Assembly (NCBI GenBank): GCA_028023455.1
Contig: JAQFVV010012422.1
Location: 10,198,337 to 10,262,336, forward strand
Length of the DNA stretch: 64,000 nucleotides
DNA from: Epiperipatus broadwayi
Lineage: Eukaryota > Onychophora > Udeonychophora > Euonychophora > Peripatidae
Direction of reading: 5' to 3'
Shown here one piece after another: positions 1-15,500 of this stretch. How positions within the stretch are numbered: position 1 is the first letter of the stretch; the number at the start of each line of letters is the position of its first letter. Position numbers and translations under genes: made by a program. The notes beneath the pieces were generated by a model. The model saw nothing but the letters and a program-made list of their open reading frames with translations. It was not told the origin of the DNA and ran no database searches.

Positions 1-1353
1 ACATTTAATAAATTCTTTGATTAATAGAATGGTATAAATTTAATTCTAATGGGTGGAGATAACTATCAGACTTAATATTTTATTATTTGTAAAAGGCAAA
101 TGGAACAAGGAGATCATTGAGTCAAAGGATTATTGGCATATAATTAAAAATAAATGACATTAATAAATTACTCAATAAATATATATAATACAATAAATGA
201 ACTGCCATCGTAAGAAAGGAAAGTTCAATCTAAGGACTAGAAATTGAGAGAATTATGACAAATTTAAGATAGCATAAATAAAAGCAAATTTTATACAGAT
301 TATTACATTAAAGAATGAGAAGAGCTTTTAAAGGGAGTGTAAAGTTTGAAAACTGGCCAGAAAGTTACGGTTCATTATGGAAATATATTACCATTTCTTC
401 TGGGGCTGGTTCCTTAGTTTACATGTCTGAGGCATGGTGGAAACGTAGGCGCGCATTTGGTAAATTACTTGGACAGCATTTTGATTGATTTTTTCATGAT
501 TTTTGGGCAGCACGATTGGTCTGGAAAGGATTTAGCAGCTTCTTTGAAGATTTTCAGGGGGACTTCAGGAACCATAGTCAGATTTCTGAAGTTTAGTCCC
601 TCACCATGATAGAAACACTATTTAAATTCATAATTTAAAATGCACAGAGTTCAATGGTACTTCTCTAAACAAAGATGGCTTCTCCTTTTCTCCAAACTTT
701 TCTGGGCTATTTATATTGTCCTCTGATGCCTTCAGGCTAGCGCTTCTTTCATTATCAATGTTACAAAATTTTACTAATTGATTTTAGATACATTCCCTCG
801 ATAAGGCTTTCAAACTCATTAACTTGAATTCATTTTCTAATTAGAAAATGAATTTTTAAATCTAAAAACGATTTTAATTAGGAACCATCCTTACATTTTT
901 AAATAATTATCTTTTTTCTAATTAATAAAGCTTTACCCATTGTTTTTGGAAAGGGACAATCTGAAAGCTTATCAAAAGAATGTAGCTTTTAATCACTAAA
1001 ATTTGAACAAACTATTTAAAAGTAAAATAAAACATTCCCGATGCAATGAAACTTTAAAATGAATATACATATTTAAATATTTATAAATATATACACACAA
1101 TCCATGCAGTTATAATATATATAAATTGATGAATAATTCTATCATGAATTTATTAATAGAATTGATTAATTTAAACCTCAAACGAGTTAATTTTAACACA
1201 CATTTATGTAATAGTTTTTCTTTAAGGAAATTAGTTTGGATTGAACATATAAAGCCCCATTGCATCGGAAATTCAAGGTTAGTACTAGGGTTTGAAGTGG
1301 GCTTCTGGCGAGATGTCATGAAGCTGGGATCAAACTTAGATCCGACTGCTTCA
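1..1353 (-). repeat. Long direct repeat copy 1 (3' LTR of L1, partial)
   Basis: Aligns almost end to end with 5713-7078 (copy 2 has an extra 8 bp near its start and scattered substitutions, many of C/T or G/A type). Homology stops at ...GACTGCTTCA here and ...GACTCCTTCA in copy 2. The repeat continues off the left edge of the window. Small ORFs inside it on both strands look like chance reading frames. Confidence 0.85.
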
Positions 1354-1619
1354 TTTTTTTCCACTTAAAAAAAACAATGAAAAAAATGTCTTTACTTATA
1401 TGTGATACCTTCGTATAAGTGTATTTGACTAATTGGTAGACTCTGTGAGAACCAGCATGAGCGTGAACACTATCTATCATATGTACAAAAACACAAAATT
1501 ATGCATGTCTCATTGCGATCATTATGCTTAATATCATCCTAGCATGTGCTAAATAAGTCCGTTAATTACATCTCATTGTCTCTATGATTGTGTCAGTCTG
1601 TCATCTGTTTCTTCATTTA

Positions 1620-2760
1620 GTGGTTGTCTTATCATTTCCCTGGATTAGGTGGCCCATATGATTTGAACTTTTGATGATGGTTGTACTCTTGGTCTTTTCT
1701 GATTGGTGTCAAGTTCCCATAATTTATGGCAGTCACTAACTCTATGGCCTTTTCTAGTGACATGGGGCACATCCCAAGCATGATCCTCTGGATCCATGGG
1801 GGTAAATTATTCCTGATCATTCAGATGATGTGCTGATCCTCATATTTGAAAGCTGTGAGGGCTTTGAATGTGGTCACTTGTTGGATGAAGTAGGCTGTGT
1901 ATCCCTGTCTTAGTCTATGCAAAATACCCTCCTGCCTTTCTTCACTCCAATATTTTTTTTAAATGGCATTCCCATACCCTTGGATCATGGTAGGTAGGTT
2001 TTTTAGTATCTTCCACCATGCATTGGCAGCCTCTCTTAGGTAATAGCTGGCTAGTATGATCTTTTCCTTCTCTGCTACTGAGTGCAGACAAAAAAATTCT
2101 TTAATGCTATCTAGATGATCTATGGGATTTTTTCCTGGATTTCCCTTAAAAATTTCAATCTCTATACAAGATATAAAGGAGGGTTTCTGTACATCCATCA
2201 GACTCAGTTCAGGGTTCATCATCTGCCCCATTTTTACTTTTGGTTTCATTTTACTAGTGGTCTGAGCATCTTTTTTCCCTTTCTGTATTTAAATCAGCTT
2301 CAACTGCTTCCTGATTTGACTCCTCTGCTCCACTATCATCCTCTTTACCATCCACAACATTTTTGGTGTGGTCTGATCATCTTCATCTCCTCTTGGAGCC
2401 TCGTGTCTATTTCTTGATGGTGCTTTACAATCTCTGGGTTTGGGTTGGTTTGGGTGCCTCATTTTTCCTCAAGCCTCATTTTTCCTCAAGCCTTAGAATC
2501 CTTTCCATCATTATCAGCATTAACTTCCTGTCTTCTCTCATTTCTCTGAGGATCATATGCAAAGTCTCTCGATCATTGTGATCATCTTTAGCTGTCTTCC
2601 TGCTTTGATGGTTGCGTTCTTTCCTATTGACCTGATTTTTAAAAGTGATCTCTCACTCACTAGAGGTGGTTGAAGGCACATCACTATCATCAGTCAATTT
2701 TTTATATAATTGCTCTCCTTTCATTTTTGAAAATAAATAAATGAATCACAAAGTTATGGC
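1620..2760 (-). pseudogene. gag: Ty3/gypsy-type gag relic
   Basis: Minus-strand reading in several frames gives a gag-like protein interrupted by stops and frameshifts. The N-terminal part (about 2540-2580) has an acidic/basic helix containing EMREDRKLML. The central part (2249-1959) contains FKGNPGKNPIDHLDSIKEFF followed by YYLREAANAWW, the F-x-G...L-x-x-x-A-x-x-W pattern typical of Ty3/gypsy capsid. The C-terminal part (1820-1632) contains LPPWIQRIMLGM and AIELV. The EMRE(D/E)RK helix is shared with the + strand gag fragment at 21667-21936, so the two belong to related families. No zinc knuckle, protease or polymerase was found next to it. Function in a live element would be particle assembly; this copy cannot make an intact protein. 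Confidence 0.7.
2461..2492. repeat. 16 bp tandem duplication in gag region
   Basis: The phrase CCTCATTTTTCCTCAAG occurs twice in immediate succession inside the gag relic. It is a local slippage-type duplication that adds to the frame damage. Confidence 0.75.
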
Positions 2761-3480
2761 ACTCTTTCTCTGTGCACTTAAATGATGACTTTTTTTCTAG
2801 TACATTTAGTTAGGTTTCTGACTGCTGGTCCCATTGTCCTTATCTTCATTAGCTGCTGCATATTATTTCCCCAATCTATCTAATCTGCTTTTGTTAGTTT
2901 AGTGGTTAGCTCTTTCTGTTAATTCTTTAAATGAGACATGTATTTTATTTAAAAACTATTAAATATAAGAAAAAAACAATACTCACTGTCCCTCTGTTCA
3001 ACTGTTCTTCCATGTCTGAAAAAAACTATACAAATAATTAGTGATATACAAATATTAATATATTTTAGCAGGTAGTACAAGTAATTCTCTGTATTGGACA
3101 CATTTGGTTTTTATTATTTAGACAACTGACCCACTACTATGCTGACAATCAAATTTGCTGACAAATTTATTTATATGGGCACCAGTCAGCAAAATGGGAT
3201 CAATAGGGCATGAGAAATAACCCATTGACCGCCAAACCACATATGATTGACTTAATTTTTTTGATAAAACAATTTGATTGATGAGTATTTATTATTTATT
3301 AACAACTGATGTGTTCCTGACCTGAGTTTAAATATAGGAGTTCAACTATTTCATTTTCACTAAGCATGAGGCTTTCACACACAAAAAATGTCAAAATTAA
3401 TATTACCCAAGAACTTTTATTTGTTAATATCATTTTTCAATCTTGCTAGCATGAAAGTGTGTGAACCATTTAAGCATTTT

Positions 3481-3639
3481 TACAACTGCATCTGGCTACT
3501 TGGTGTACACAAAGGGTCTTCACCTGCTTTGAGATTACTCTAGAAATTATTATCATTAAAGCATATTGTCACACTGCATCGGACTGCTTGACATATAATT
3601 TCCAGTTTGAAGGTCTTCACCTGCTTTGAGGCTACTAAG
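3481..3639. repeat. Two-copy degenerate repeat with the GGTCTTCACCTGCTTTGAG motif
   Basis: Units at about 3481-3540 and 3571-3639 share ACTGCATC, a following G-C richer block, and GGTCTTCACCTGCTTTGAG. Read on the minus strand this contains AGGTGAAGACC, the same core as the minisatellite at 19948-20053. It lies in the leader of L1, as the other lies in the leader of L2. Confidence 0.7.
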
Positions 3640-3861
3640 GATAAGGAGCAAACATTTATATATGTACTAGCAAGCAATATTTTGAAATTGAAACTTTTAA
3701 CATCATATCATATTGAATATTTTTATTACAACAGCTGAGATGAACACTAGTTAATTTTGACACAGACAAAATATTTCATTTATTTTACCCCTTACTTTGA
3801 TCTTCTCTTACTACTTTTCTAACAATCATTTTCTTCCCTCCTTACTGTCACGAATGCATAT

Positions 3862-5712
<1,851 letters not shown>

Positions 5713-7078
5713 ACATTTAATAAATTCTTTCAACTCGATGATTAATAGAACGGTATAAATTTAGTTCTAATGGGCGGAGATTACTATCTGACTTAATATT
5801 TTATTATTTGTAAAAGGCAAACAGAACAAGGGAGATCATCGAGTCGGAGGATTATTGGCATATAATTAAAAATAAATGACATTAATAAATTACTCAATAA
5901 ATATATATAATACAATAAATGAATTACCATCGTAAGAAAGGAAAGTTAAATCTAAGGACTAGAGACTGAGAGATTTATGACATAATTTAAGATAGCATAA
6001 TTAAAAGCAAATTTTATACAGATTATTACATTAAAGAATGAGAAGAGCTTTTAAAGGGAGTGTAAAATAATGTTCGTAAACTGGCCAGAAAGTTACAGTT
6101 CATTATGGAATTATATTAGCATTTCTTCCGGGGCTGGTTTCTTAGTTTACACATCTGAGGCATCATGGAAACATAGGTGCGCATTTGGTAAATTACTTGG
6201 ACAGCATTTTGATTGATCTTTTGATTTTTGGGCAGCACAATTGGTCCGGAAAGGATTTAGCAGCTTCATTGAAGATTTTTAGGGGGACTTCAGGAACCGT
6301 AGTCAGATTCCTGAAGTTCAGCCCCTCACCATGATAGAAACACTAGTTAAATTCATAATTTAAAATGCACAGAGTTTAATGGTACTTTTTTAAACAAAGA
6401 TGGCTTCTCTTTTTCTCCAAACTTTTCTGGGCTATTTATACTGTCCTCTGATGTCTTCAGGCTAGTGCTTCTTTCATTATCAATGTTACAAAATTTTACT
6501 AATTGATTTTAGATACATTCCCTCGATAAGGCTTTCAAACTCATTAACTTAAATTCATTTTCTAATTAGAAAATGAATTTTTAAATCTAAAAACGATTTT
6601 AATTAGGAACCGTTCTTACATTTTTAAATAATCATCTTTGTTCTAATTAATAAAACTTCACCCATTGTTTTTGGAAAGGGACAATCTGAAAGCTTATCGA
6701 AAGAATGTAGCTTTTAATCACTAAAATTTTAACAAACTATTTAAAAGTAAAATAAAACATTCCTGACGCAATGAAACTTTAAAACGAATATATATATTTA
6801 AATATTTATAAATATATATGCACAATCCACGCAGTTATAATATATATAATTTCATGAATAATTCTATCATGAATTTATTAATAGAATTCATTAATTTAAA
6901 CCTCAAATGAGTTAATTTAAACACACATTTATGTAATAGTTTTTCTTAAAGGAAATTAGCGTGAATTGAATGTATAAAGCCCCATTGCATCGGAAATTCA
7001 AGGTTAGTACTAGGATTTGAAGTGGGCTTCTGGCAAGATGTCATGAAGCTAGGATCGAACTTATATCTGACTCCTTCA
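5713..7078 (-). repeat. Long direct repeat copy 2 (5' LTR of L1)
   Basis: Near-identical counterpart of 1-1353 in the same orientation. Its right end runs straight into a short (TA)n stretch at 7079-7096. On the minus strand it starts TGAAGGAGTC. Its left boundary cannot be fixed, because the partner copy is cut by the window edge. Confidence 0.85.
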
Positions 7079-7520
7079 ATATATATATATATATATTGAA
7101 CTATGTTTTCTGAATAATACACCTTAACTAGGTATAACTACCTTTTATAATAATTTTAGGAATCTAAATTTTTTAATATTATGGGAACAGACTAGCATTT
7201 CAAGAAGAGGAGAGAATACCATTGATAGCATAGTTATCAATGATATTTATAATCAGATTGAGCTATGCAAAGCATTAACAAGATCACATTTTCGGACCAT
7301 GCCTCACTTCAAATGCTGGATTCAAACCCTGCCATCCAAATCATTTTATTTGTTTTGAGAATTAATATTTGGTGTCAGCCAACCATAGGTTATATAGTCA
7401 GCACGTTTTGGATAACAGGAATACAATCCAGTGCTTGACATATCCCATGACTAGCTGACCCTTTGTTTCAGGAGTGCAGCACATTTAACTCAACACATAA
7501 AAATAACTATTCATTTAAAT
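7079..7520. other. AT-rich spacer, no gene seen
   Basis: Begins with (TA)n at the end of L1. A slightly GC-richer patch at about 7290-7340 contains GGATTCAAACCCTGCC, which weakly resembles a pol III B box without a matching A box. Nothing else was recognised. Confidence 0.4.
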
Positions 7521-7612
7521 TACTGGTGATGCAGTGAAAAGAGAGAGAGAATAGATCAAATAATATTACTGGTGATGCAGTGACAAGAGAGAGAGAATAG
7601 ATCAAATAATAT
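7521..7612. repeat. Tandem duplication, period 46 bp
   Basis: The unit TACTGGTGATGCAGTGA... ending in GATCAAATAATA occurs twice in a row (starts at 7521 and 7567) with one substitution visible in the first 20 bases. A recent local duplication. Confidence 0.9.
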
Positions 7613-8480
7613 TTAAGCAAACAATATTTATTCATGCATACACAAATATAATATAATATTGAAATTTACATATAAAAATATATAAATAATTATTCAGGTT
7701 AAATTTTATAATAGTTCTTCATTAACTCAAGTTAATTTAAAATAAATATAACGAGTCTATAGACAAGTATCAAAATGTCTTTACCTAGGTTTTCATGATA
7801 GTCAATTTCCCAACTAGTTGGCCTTTTGGTCTCCATTGGCAGTTCCAGGGCTTTTCATTCTATGACTTGACAGTGGGAGAGGGGGAAGAGAAAAAGAAGC
7901 ATCAATTTTATGATTTTAGCATTGGTTCTCAGTAAATGTTCAGGTGGGATAGTTGATTTTGGAGGACTTTGGGACTTGAAGCCCAGTTGAATACTTCTAA
8001 ATTAGTCTAGATCTGTGGCTTTGGCATTGATGTTGACTACAGCAGTAATTGACTGGCTTACTACTGCATTTACAATTTCTGAATATTCTGCATTCTGTCC
8101 GAACTGAATAATAATAATCCGAACTTAAAGTGAACTCAAATTAGACTGAATTACAGATAGCAGACCAGACATGAAGGGTGGAATAATTCAATCGCAAAAT
8201 GCAAACCAGACTGAATAACAGTAACCAAGATATAACTTTTATACTTTTTTCTTTCCTATTGTTTATTTCCTTATCATATTTTTAATTTTGATCATAACAT
8301 GAAATCTGTCTTTTAATTAATTATTTTTACATTTACTTTAATCTAATCTTTTGTTTAGATTAATCTATTTCATCACGAGTTTACATAGTTTTTTTAATTA
8401 ATACAATTTCAATACCATTATCAATTAGAAATCTTATAAACTAATTACATTTTCAAAAGCTTTTTTTTTTGCAAATTAAT

Positions 8481-8565
8481 TTTGATAGTTGTAACTTATG
8501 CCACGTGGTCGCCGGGTGATTCTGCAGTACCATCACACATGTGGTGTAAGTTACAACTACCAAAA
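8481..8565. mobile_element. 85 bp palindromic MITE-like element
   Basis: Inverted arms of about 32 bp (TTTTGATAGTTGTAACTTA... and its complement ending ...TTACAACTACCAAAA) surround a short GC-richer centre with TGCAGTAC. Its size and structure resemble a miniature inverted-repeat element or a deleted DNA transposon. Target duplications were not resolved in the AT-rich flanks. Confidence 0.55.
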
Positions 8566-9322
8566 ACCTTTATTCTTATGCCAACTAGTTTACCACAATG
8601 CCAATCACATAAGATAACATTACAATAATATAAACCTTATCATTATTCATCTAACTAGTGAATTAAAAAAAATTTGTAATCTTATCCATAGATTACAAGA
8701 ACTTTTAAAAGTATCGCCCTGTTTAGCCTTTGCAAGCTATATAAAAATTCTGTCCAGAATATCAGCATTATAAAACATTGTTTGAAAACAACTAAATTAT
8801 ACTATTAAAGAAAAGATACCTTAGAACTAAACAAATTTATTATTTAGAGGTCTCTAAAGATTTAAACACACTTCAAGTGACCAATATTAAGTAATATTAC
8901 ATAATTTAGTTTTTTCATATCATTGTCCTATTTGTTAAGTGTTTTATTGAATTTTATTAAAACCATTTGTTTCCAAACTATATATCATAATAAATAATTT
9001 TTATTTTGTCATTATTGCAGTAATTCAAATTATATGTAAGCATAAGTAATCAATATATTCCAAATAGTAGTTTCTAACATTCATTAACTTGACTTTTGGG
9101 AATTGGTATTCATTTAAAGTAAACATGCTTTTTATGTATTCAATCAACAACTAGATTTTATTTCAATTATGCTATCAAGATAATGACTTTAAAATTTCAA
9201 TAATTCTACCTGTTTAAACTTAAATTTAACATTTGATCATTATACATGGTTATCGGTATAATATTTGGATCTACCTATCCTGTTTTTATTATGTATGATA
9301 AAGAAACTTTCATGTGATACTG

Positions 9323-9376
9323 ACATAAGTTTTAATAACAAGTAATAAGACATAAGTTTTAATAACAAGTAATAAC
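9323..9376. repeat. 27 bp tandem duplication
   Basis: GACATAAGTTTTAATAACAA followed by GTAATAA is repeated exactly twice. Confidence 0.9.
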
Positions 9377-10331
9377 CAATGTATTCTAAACACATGAATG
9401 TCATGAATGTACACATATATCTTTTATATATAGTTGCTTTCAAATATTTTTATTACAAAAAATAATCTTAAACACAAAATAAAACAAAGCAACAACTTGG
9501 AATCTAATAGAAAGTGAATAATCATGGCATGCAGCCTATTTTCATAAAGTTCTCCAGCTCTCCCCATATCACTAGTAAAGTGTTTATTTATACCCTTCCA
9601 AGTGACCTAAATAATTCAGTAACTAATGGGATTTTAGAAATAGTAAGTTATATAAGTTGTTGGTTTTTTTTTGTAATAAAAACCTCATCTAATCTTTTAA
9701 TTACTGCAACTAAGATTAACAGTCTATATTTACTGTAATTACCAATATCTATTTTAAGACTTAATACGTGAACATTCTAAATTACTTTAAATAATAATAA
9801 AAGTATACTATGTATCCATATAACTTAAAATAACACAGTCTTCATTTAGAAAATTATTACTAAATCTGATCACAATACATTGCAGTTTGAATTAAAAGTC
9901 TTGGGATATTTGAAATTTTCAATTTATTGTCTTAAGTATAAAAATGGTAGTAGGGCTTAGTAGGAAAAGAATGCCATTTTGGGTGAATATATTTAGCCTA
10001 TAAAAATAAATAAACAATAAAATGTTGTTGATTGATGCAATAGTAACCAGAAACTAATCTAGAAATCTTTTTGGCATTGCATTTGATATCTATGATTACT
10101 CCTCTTTACAGAAATGGATTTTAAAATAAAGAGATATTATATTGCTACTATTCTTGATATAACTGGATTTTTGTACAATTTTATTTTAAATATGTAAGAT
10201 TTCCAACATTTATATAATTGATAAATAAATATTTTATTGAGTAATGACTTGTTGATCAAATGATTAAAAACTTTAGTAGATCCTACTTTTTTTAAAATAT
10301 TAATTTATGCAAAATATTTTTTCTTTTATAG

Positions 10332-10436
10332 AGTCAGAAGATACGAATAAAACGAAGCATTGATAATACATTGAGAATTGTTCATCGATCTGAAGCCGCA
10401 AGGAAATTATACTTAAATGCTTCAATTATTTTTGAG
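10332..10436 (+). CDS. Candidate internal exon 1 of an unidentified large gene
   Basis: The segment is 105 nt, exactly 35 open codons, preceded by a pyrimidine-rich acceptor (TTTTCTTTTATAG) and followed by a donor GTAAAT directly after GAG. It has richer codon use than the surrounding AT-rich DNA. The peptide starts SQKIRIKRSIDNTL and contains HRSEAARKLYLNASIIFE; it is basic, helical in character, with no motif I recognise. The exon begins and ends at phase 0, compatible with the phase 0 start at 37268. No start codon or signal is visible, so the gene's 5' end lies outside the window or in an exon I did not recognise. A chance frame is possible but less likely given both splice signals. Confidence 0.55.
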
Positions 10437-10477
10437 GTAAATAAGTAAACATGCCAATCATATATATATACATATAT

Positions 10478-12535
10478 TATAACGATCAAAATGAAAGTGA
10501 AGATCGAATCTAACCGCAAACTACGATATCTGCTCTACAGAGCGCCATCTAGGCATTTAAACCTAGAAAAATTTATAGAGTAGGCAGATACGCACTGTTA
10601 AGATTCCACTTTATTTAAATATTCAGATCATTAGCCCAAGTCACTAGCTCAGTGGAGACACAGAGATAAAAATCTATATCTTAATTTATATCTTAAAGAT
10701 AAATAAATAATAGCCACTGCCAGAAATTAACACATAAAAATATTTATTTACGCACATATAAAATCATTCTAATTTGAGGAATAAGTTTAACATTTTAGAT
10801 TTTTATATTAACTTTTAATTTTACATTTAACTAAGTTTCAATGAGTTTAATATTTTATTTAGATAGTCGAGTATGAATAGACTACATAGACCTGCATTTG
10901 AAAAGAAAATATTCTATCCCTTATTTAACCTTAGGCAAAAAAATTTGAAATCAAACCGGCGCCAATCCATCTGATACATTTATGTATTCAATGTAGCATG
11001 AAAATACGACAACACAAAATACTATACTGTCAGGAATGTACATCTGATCAATAAGTAGAATTAGAGAAGACATTGTCTCTCCACCAACAGGAATGTCACA
11101 TCTGTTAGCGAGTAGAACAATAAACATAAAACTCCATAGGAATGGATCGCGGTCCTTTGCCATCTTACAAACCCATCCATAGGCAAACAGAAGGTGTGTG
11201 GCATATATACACAATCCTGCACATAGCGGATCTCATACTATATCTACTAATTACACAAATATATCCAATCCATTGAGCCAATTCAACTACGAAATGAGTA
11301 ACCTAAGATTACCCTCCCTTAATATAACTTTACAAAACTATATAGCCATTCACGCCTGACTTAAATTTAACATTTAGATACATTCACACAGATAAATTTT
11401 ATAAAATTTGTTTTAAAATGTTGAGTATAGATCGGCTGTACAGATTCCACAGTCAAAAACATTCAAATTAAACACAACCGATCAAAATACAAAGTCATTG
11501 ATAATGTCAATTGTTGAGGGAATACAGAATACCCATTGGTATTCATCATAAGATACCACAGTGACATCGTTGACTTATATATTCTAATCGACTGTGAAAA
11601 CCACAACATAATCAACCGCTAACGAATCCATGCAACGTCTATACCCAACTTAAATTTCATGCATTTCAATGATTTATACAATATATTAATACAAATAAAA
11701 ATAATAAAATGGAAATGATTTTAGCAAACTTAACTATATAATTTTAAACAATCAATTATTAATTTGAAAATCAAATAAGAGTTTATTCTAAAATTTAGAT
11801 TATCTGAATCTTTAGAAAAAACAATGATGAAAGTTCTTAATTACTTTTTTTGTTGTTGTTGTTAATTTGTAAAGTTCATAGCTCACGGTAGAAGAGTCCA
11901 GGTTCCTGTTTTAAATTTCCGTGATGCCTCCATTGGAAGATAATGTTCTGGAGATGGAAATAGCTGGTTCAAGGTATCACAGTCTTTTCTTTTTTTTTTT
12001 AAATAGAGAGTGTGGTATGTGCATCCTATCACATCTCTCAAACACAAAAGCTGGAACTCTCCAAAAAAACTATTTCTCTTTTTATATTATCCACACGGAT
12101 TCAATCAACAAAACGTCACTAATCCATCACTTTCGTTAGGGTCCGAGCCAAGGCTTGATGCTTCCATTCGTCAAGCTAATTTCTCTTTATTTTCTTATCT
12201 ATCTTTCATCAGATCATTTTAATTATACAAGAGCCCAAGGCTAGCTTGCTTTTCAAACAATTTATAAACAATCATTTCCATTTACAGATTACAAGAATTA
12301 ATTAATACCTGTTTTTATTTTTAAATCTTGTACTTTTTTTTTATAAAAAAAAAGTATTTCAAATACTTATTTATTTGTTGTTTTTTTAAAAAAATATTTT
12401 TAAAGTTTGGCATCTGTGTGAATGTATATACGTTTACAAACATTTTAATTTTAGCATTTAGTTTTTTACTTTTACTTGTGAACTTTTAAGTTTTTATTTT
12501 AAATTAATGTAACGACATATTTATATATCGTTACT
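10478..12535. mobile_element. Copy of the ~2 kb TA-site element family (single, diverged)
   Basis: Begins ATTATAACGATC inside (TA)n and ends in GTAACGA...TATCGTTAC followed by (TA)n. The left part carries blocks shared with 24071-28246, 29873-32085 and 47895-49800: GCGCCATCTAGGCATTTAAA, CTAGCTCAGTGGAG, TACTGTCAGGAATGTACATC and GCCATTCACGCC. The right half is rearranged compared with the others; it holds CAATCATTTCCATTT but lacks the internal hairpin. Apparent ORFs (for example 10951-11214 on minus) overlap conserved non-coding blocks and are not conserved as frames. No transposase was recognised, so the copy is non-autonomous. Confidence 0.7.
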
Positions 12536-15500
12536 ATATATATATTATAATAATGATGATATCTTAATTATCCATTACTGGTTCCAAAATATAAATAACA
12601 ATACAGATTTAAATAATTATGAAGAGGGAATTATAGAATGTATTAAACTATATAGCTAGATTTCTAGAAATGAAAACCATATATATAATAACAGAAATGG
12701 TTATTTGTACGGTTGAGTAATTATTTGTACTTTCAACTATATTTATTTCGATTATTTTATTCTACATTATACTTAATTTATTATACTTTAATTCTTTCTC
12801 CGATTTTGATTCTTTATCCATTTATTGTTTTCAACTTAGATTCTTTATTATCTTATTCATTATTTTAACCAATGCCATTACAATACAAGCAGAGAGCTAA
12901 TACAGATACAAATTTAACTTCATATCTATACCTTTGACTGAACCCCAAGGCAATACATACATATTATCTTGGCGTTATTTTTCCCAGCCAAAACTCTCAG
13001 CTGTTGAACAGAGCAAACTATTTCAAAGAAACTTAGCGAATGTCCAGTGCTTGCTATTTATTTTTTAGAATTGGGATTCCGCACAAACAAGCAGCACATG
13101 AATATCTTAAACAAATCAGTATGCCCCTTTAATCACTACTTACAGTTTCCCCCCTGTCATAGCTTGGTGATAGGAGAATAAAGTAAGGACATGAAATTTA
13201 ATGATAAATATGTTTAATACTAATACTCACACTTGATATAAAAAAAATACATTATAATAATAATAACAAAAAACACACTTGTAAATACATGGTTATAGTA
13301 ACGTATGAAACAGATCAAATAAAAGTTCTTAAAGTCCTGTAGATAGAGTTCTATTTTATCGAATCATTAATCTTATATTTAATTATGAATAGTAGACGAA
13401 TGAAAATGCATGCATGCTTTTACCTTGGCTTTGTTGTAATTGTCCCATGGGTATTTCTTCCGAGCGCTCTTGATTAACTTCCTCAGTTTGTGGGGTTATT
13501 TTCATCCAGTTTGCTGGTTGATTCTTTAGGTTGAGTTTCAATTGACAGCTACAGAAGCAGCGGTCCCTCTAGCAGGTCAGGCAAAGATCTTACATTGTGA
13601 GTCAGTGATGAGACGGCTTGAATCCGAACCCATGTTCCTTTAACGCCACTAGCCACGCACTTCTCCCATTTTCTTTTAGCTGTTGCTTCTCTAAAGTCTC
13701 TACTAGCAATGCCAGACAAAAATTGTAATTTTATTAATATCTTTCTTTGTTCGTTGTTTTTAAATTTTTTTAATTAAGATTTAAATTTCCAACCAATTCT
13801 TATCATTATGTTTCTTTATTTAATTAGTGGCTGGAATGTAAGTCCCAATTAATTTAACAGATCAGGCCAAGATCTTCCATTGATAACATTTCTTTGTCCG
13901 TGGAATTTAATTTGTCCAACAGACTTTCACACCTACGGCCATATTGTTTCTTTTTTATATATCACATATTACATTTATTTTATTTAAAGTTTACAATTCA
14001 TTCATTTTTTCCACATTTACGTTTTACATTTACTTTAATTTGTTATAATATATTTTTTAAAAGAGAGAAGAAACGCATTTTTTTTTATGCATCCACTTCC
14101 CCTCTCCCACAATAAACAAAATAACTTTCTAGCATTTGATTTACCATAGAGAAAGAGACACATTTCTTTATTTATGCAGCCCCCCTCCCCTTCTCTTACT
14201 ATTACAAAATCCACAGTAATTTTGACATTAGAATTTCAATTTCTTTCTTTCCCTTCCTTCTTTTTTTTTAAAAAAAATTTATTAGCTAATTTATCTCACC
14301 TTTATTACTTTCTAATTTTATTAATAACTATATATGTGTGTCGACGACTTTACGTATATATATATTGCATGAAATAACTATGACATTAATCAAATAGTAT
14401 CAGTTATTACTTGCTTCTCAGGAAAAACATCTATTTCTCTTTTATTAATCTGAAAGAGACACTGTATTTACCAATTCCTTAACTATTCCTCTTTCCATAT
14501 GTTAATTTGAAACAGAGCAAAAGATTCATAATTTAATGTTTAATAAATGAGCAGAGATTCATAAAAAGTAATTAATAAACTCTCTATATCATAGATATTA
14601 ATAATAAATAATTCATAATAATTTTCTTTCATTTGATGCGATAAATATATGAGCAATAATTTATATTTTAAATTAAATTAATAATTTGAATTGAGTTGTT
14701 TAAACAAGATCAAGATTACATAAGCTTTTTAGTGTATAATAATTTGTCCCTTCTTTAATTTTTTATTTAGATAATTGAAAAGAAAATTATTTTTTTAAAT
14801 AATTCTATTTGAATATGAATGTGGAATTTTTCATTTGCATAAATTCTAGAACTAGAAAATTTTTGAAGTAGTAATTAACAAAATTTTTTATATTCTAAAA
14901 CTTAATGAATTTAAATATTTGCATGTGTGTTCTCAACATATAAAGTTAGATAGCAAGAAAATATTAAACTTGTAATATAGCCACTATAAATTAAATATTC
15001 TTGTATTAATTCTTATAATCACATTTAAATAAATTTATATTGTAGCTATAAATATTATGGTTGTGAATTTACCTGAATAAATTGGAAAATGTCTTTTTTT
15101 AAGAAATCAGTATACTTATTTATTTATTAATGATGCAATAGATTTTTAACATTCATTTGACAGTATGAATTTAATAATTTCCTAATAAAGGTAATTGCTA
15201 ATCCATAGCTTTGACTTAGAATATTAATAATCTTTTCTTCAAAGTAGACAAATTAATTCATAGCAAAGATATAATAATGGGATAATAATTCTTCCAGATA
15301 TCAGCAGCCTGTTCAGGTATCCTTCAATAACTCTAGCCTTGCACAATTTTGGTACAGTGACACATTCAGATTATTGGATCACTTACTTTAATTATCTCAC
15401 TCTATGTTAATTATAAACTTTAACTTAATATCCTTAGCATCAACTGAAAAATTAAAATAATATATTCTGTCTTTTAAACATTTACTTGGTTGGATTTATT

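Larger units (their letters stand above)
7613..10331. other. Probable intronic or intergenic stretch
   Basis: Mostly AT-rich. A GC-richer island at about 7790-8110 reads on minus as protein-like fragments with stops (for example ETKRPTSWEIDYHENLG), perhaps a decayed transposon gene I cannot name. A short palindrome is listed at 8481-8565 and a tandem duplication at 9323-9376. No intact gene is visible. Confidence 0.4.

Noticed and set aside
427-453. CTGAGGC...GGAAAC in L1 LTR as hammerhead-like
   Set aside because: Core base G8-A9 is not conserved (GGC instead of NGA) and stem I does not pair.
10600-10680. CTAGCTCAGTGGAG resembling a tRNA A box
   Set aside because: The B-box-like GGTTCAAATGCC of this family lies on the opposite strand, so no tRNA or SINE promoter is formed.
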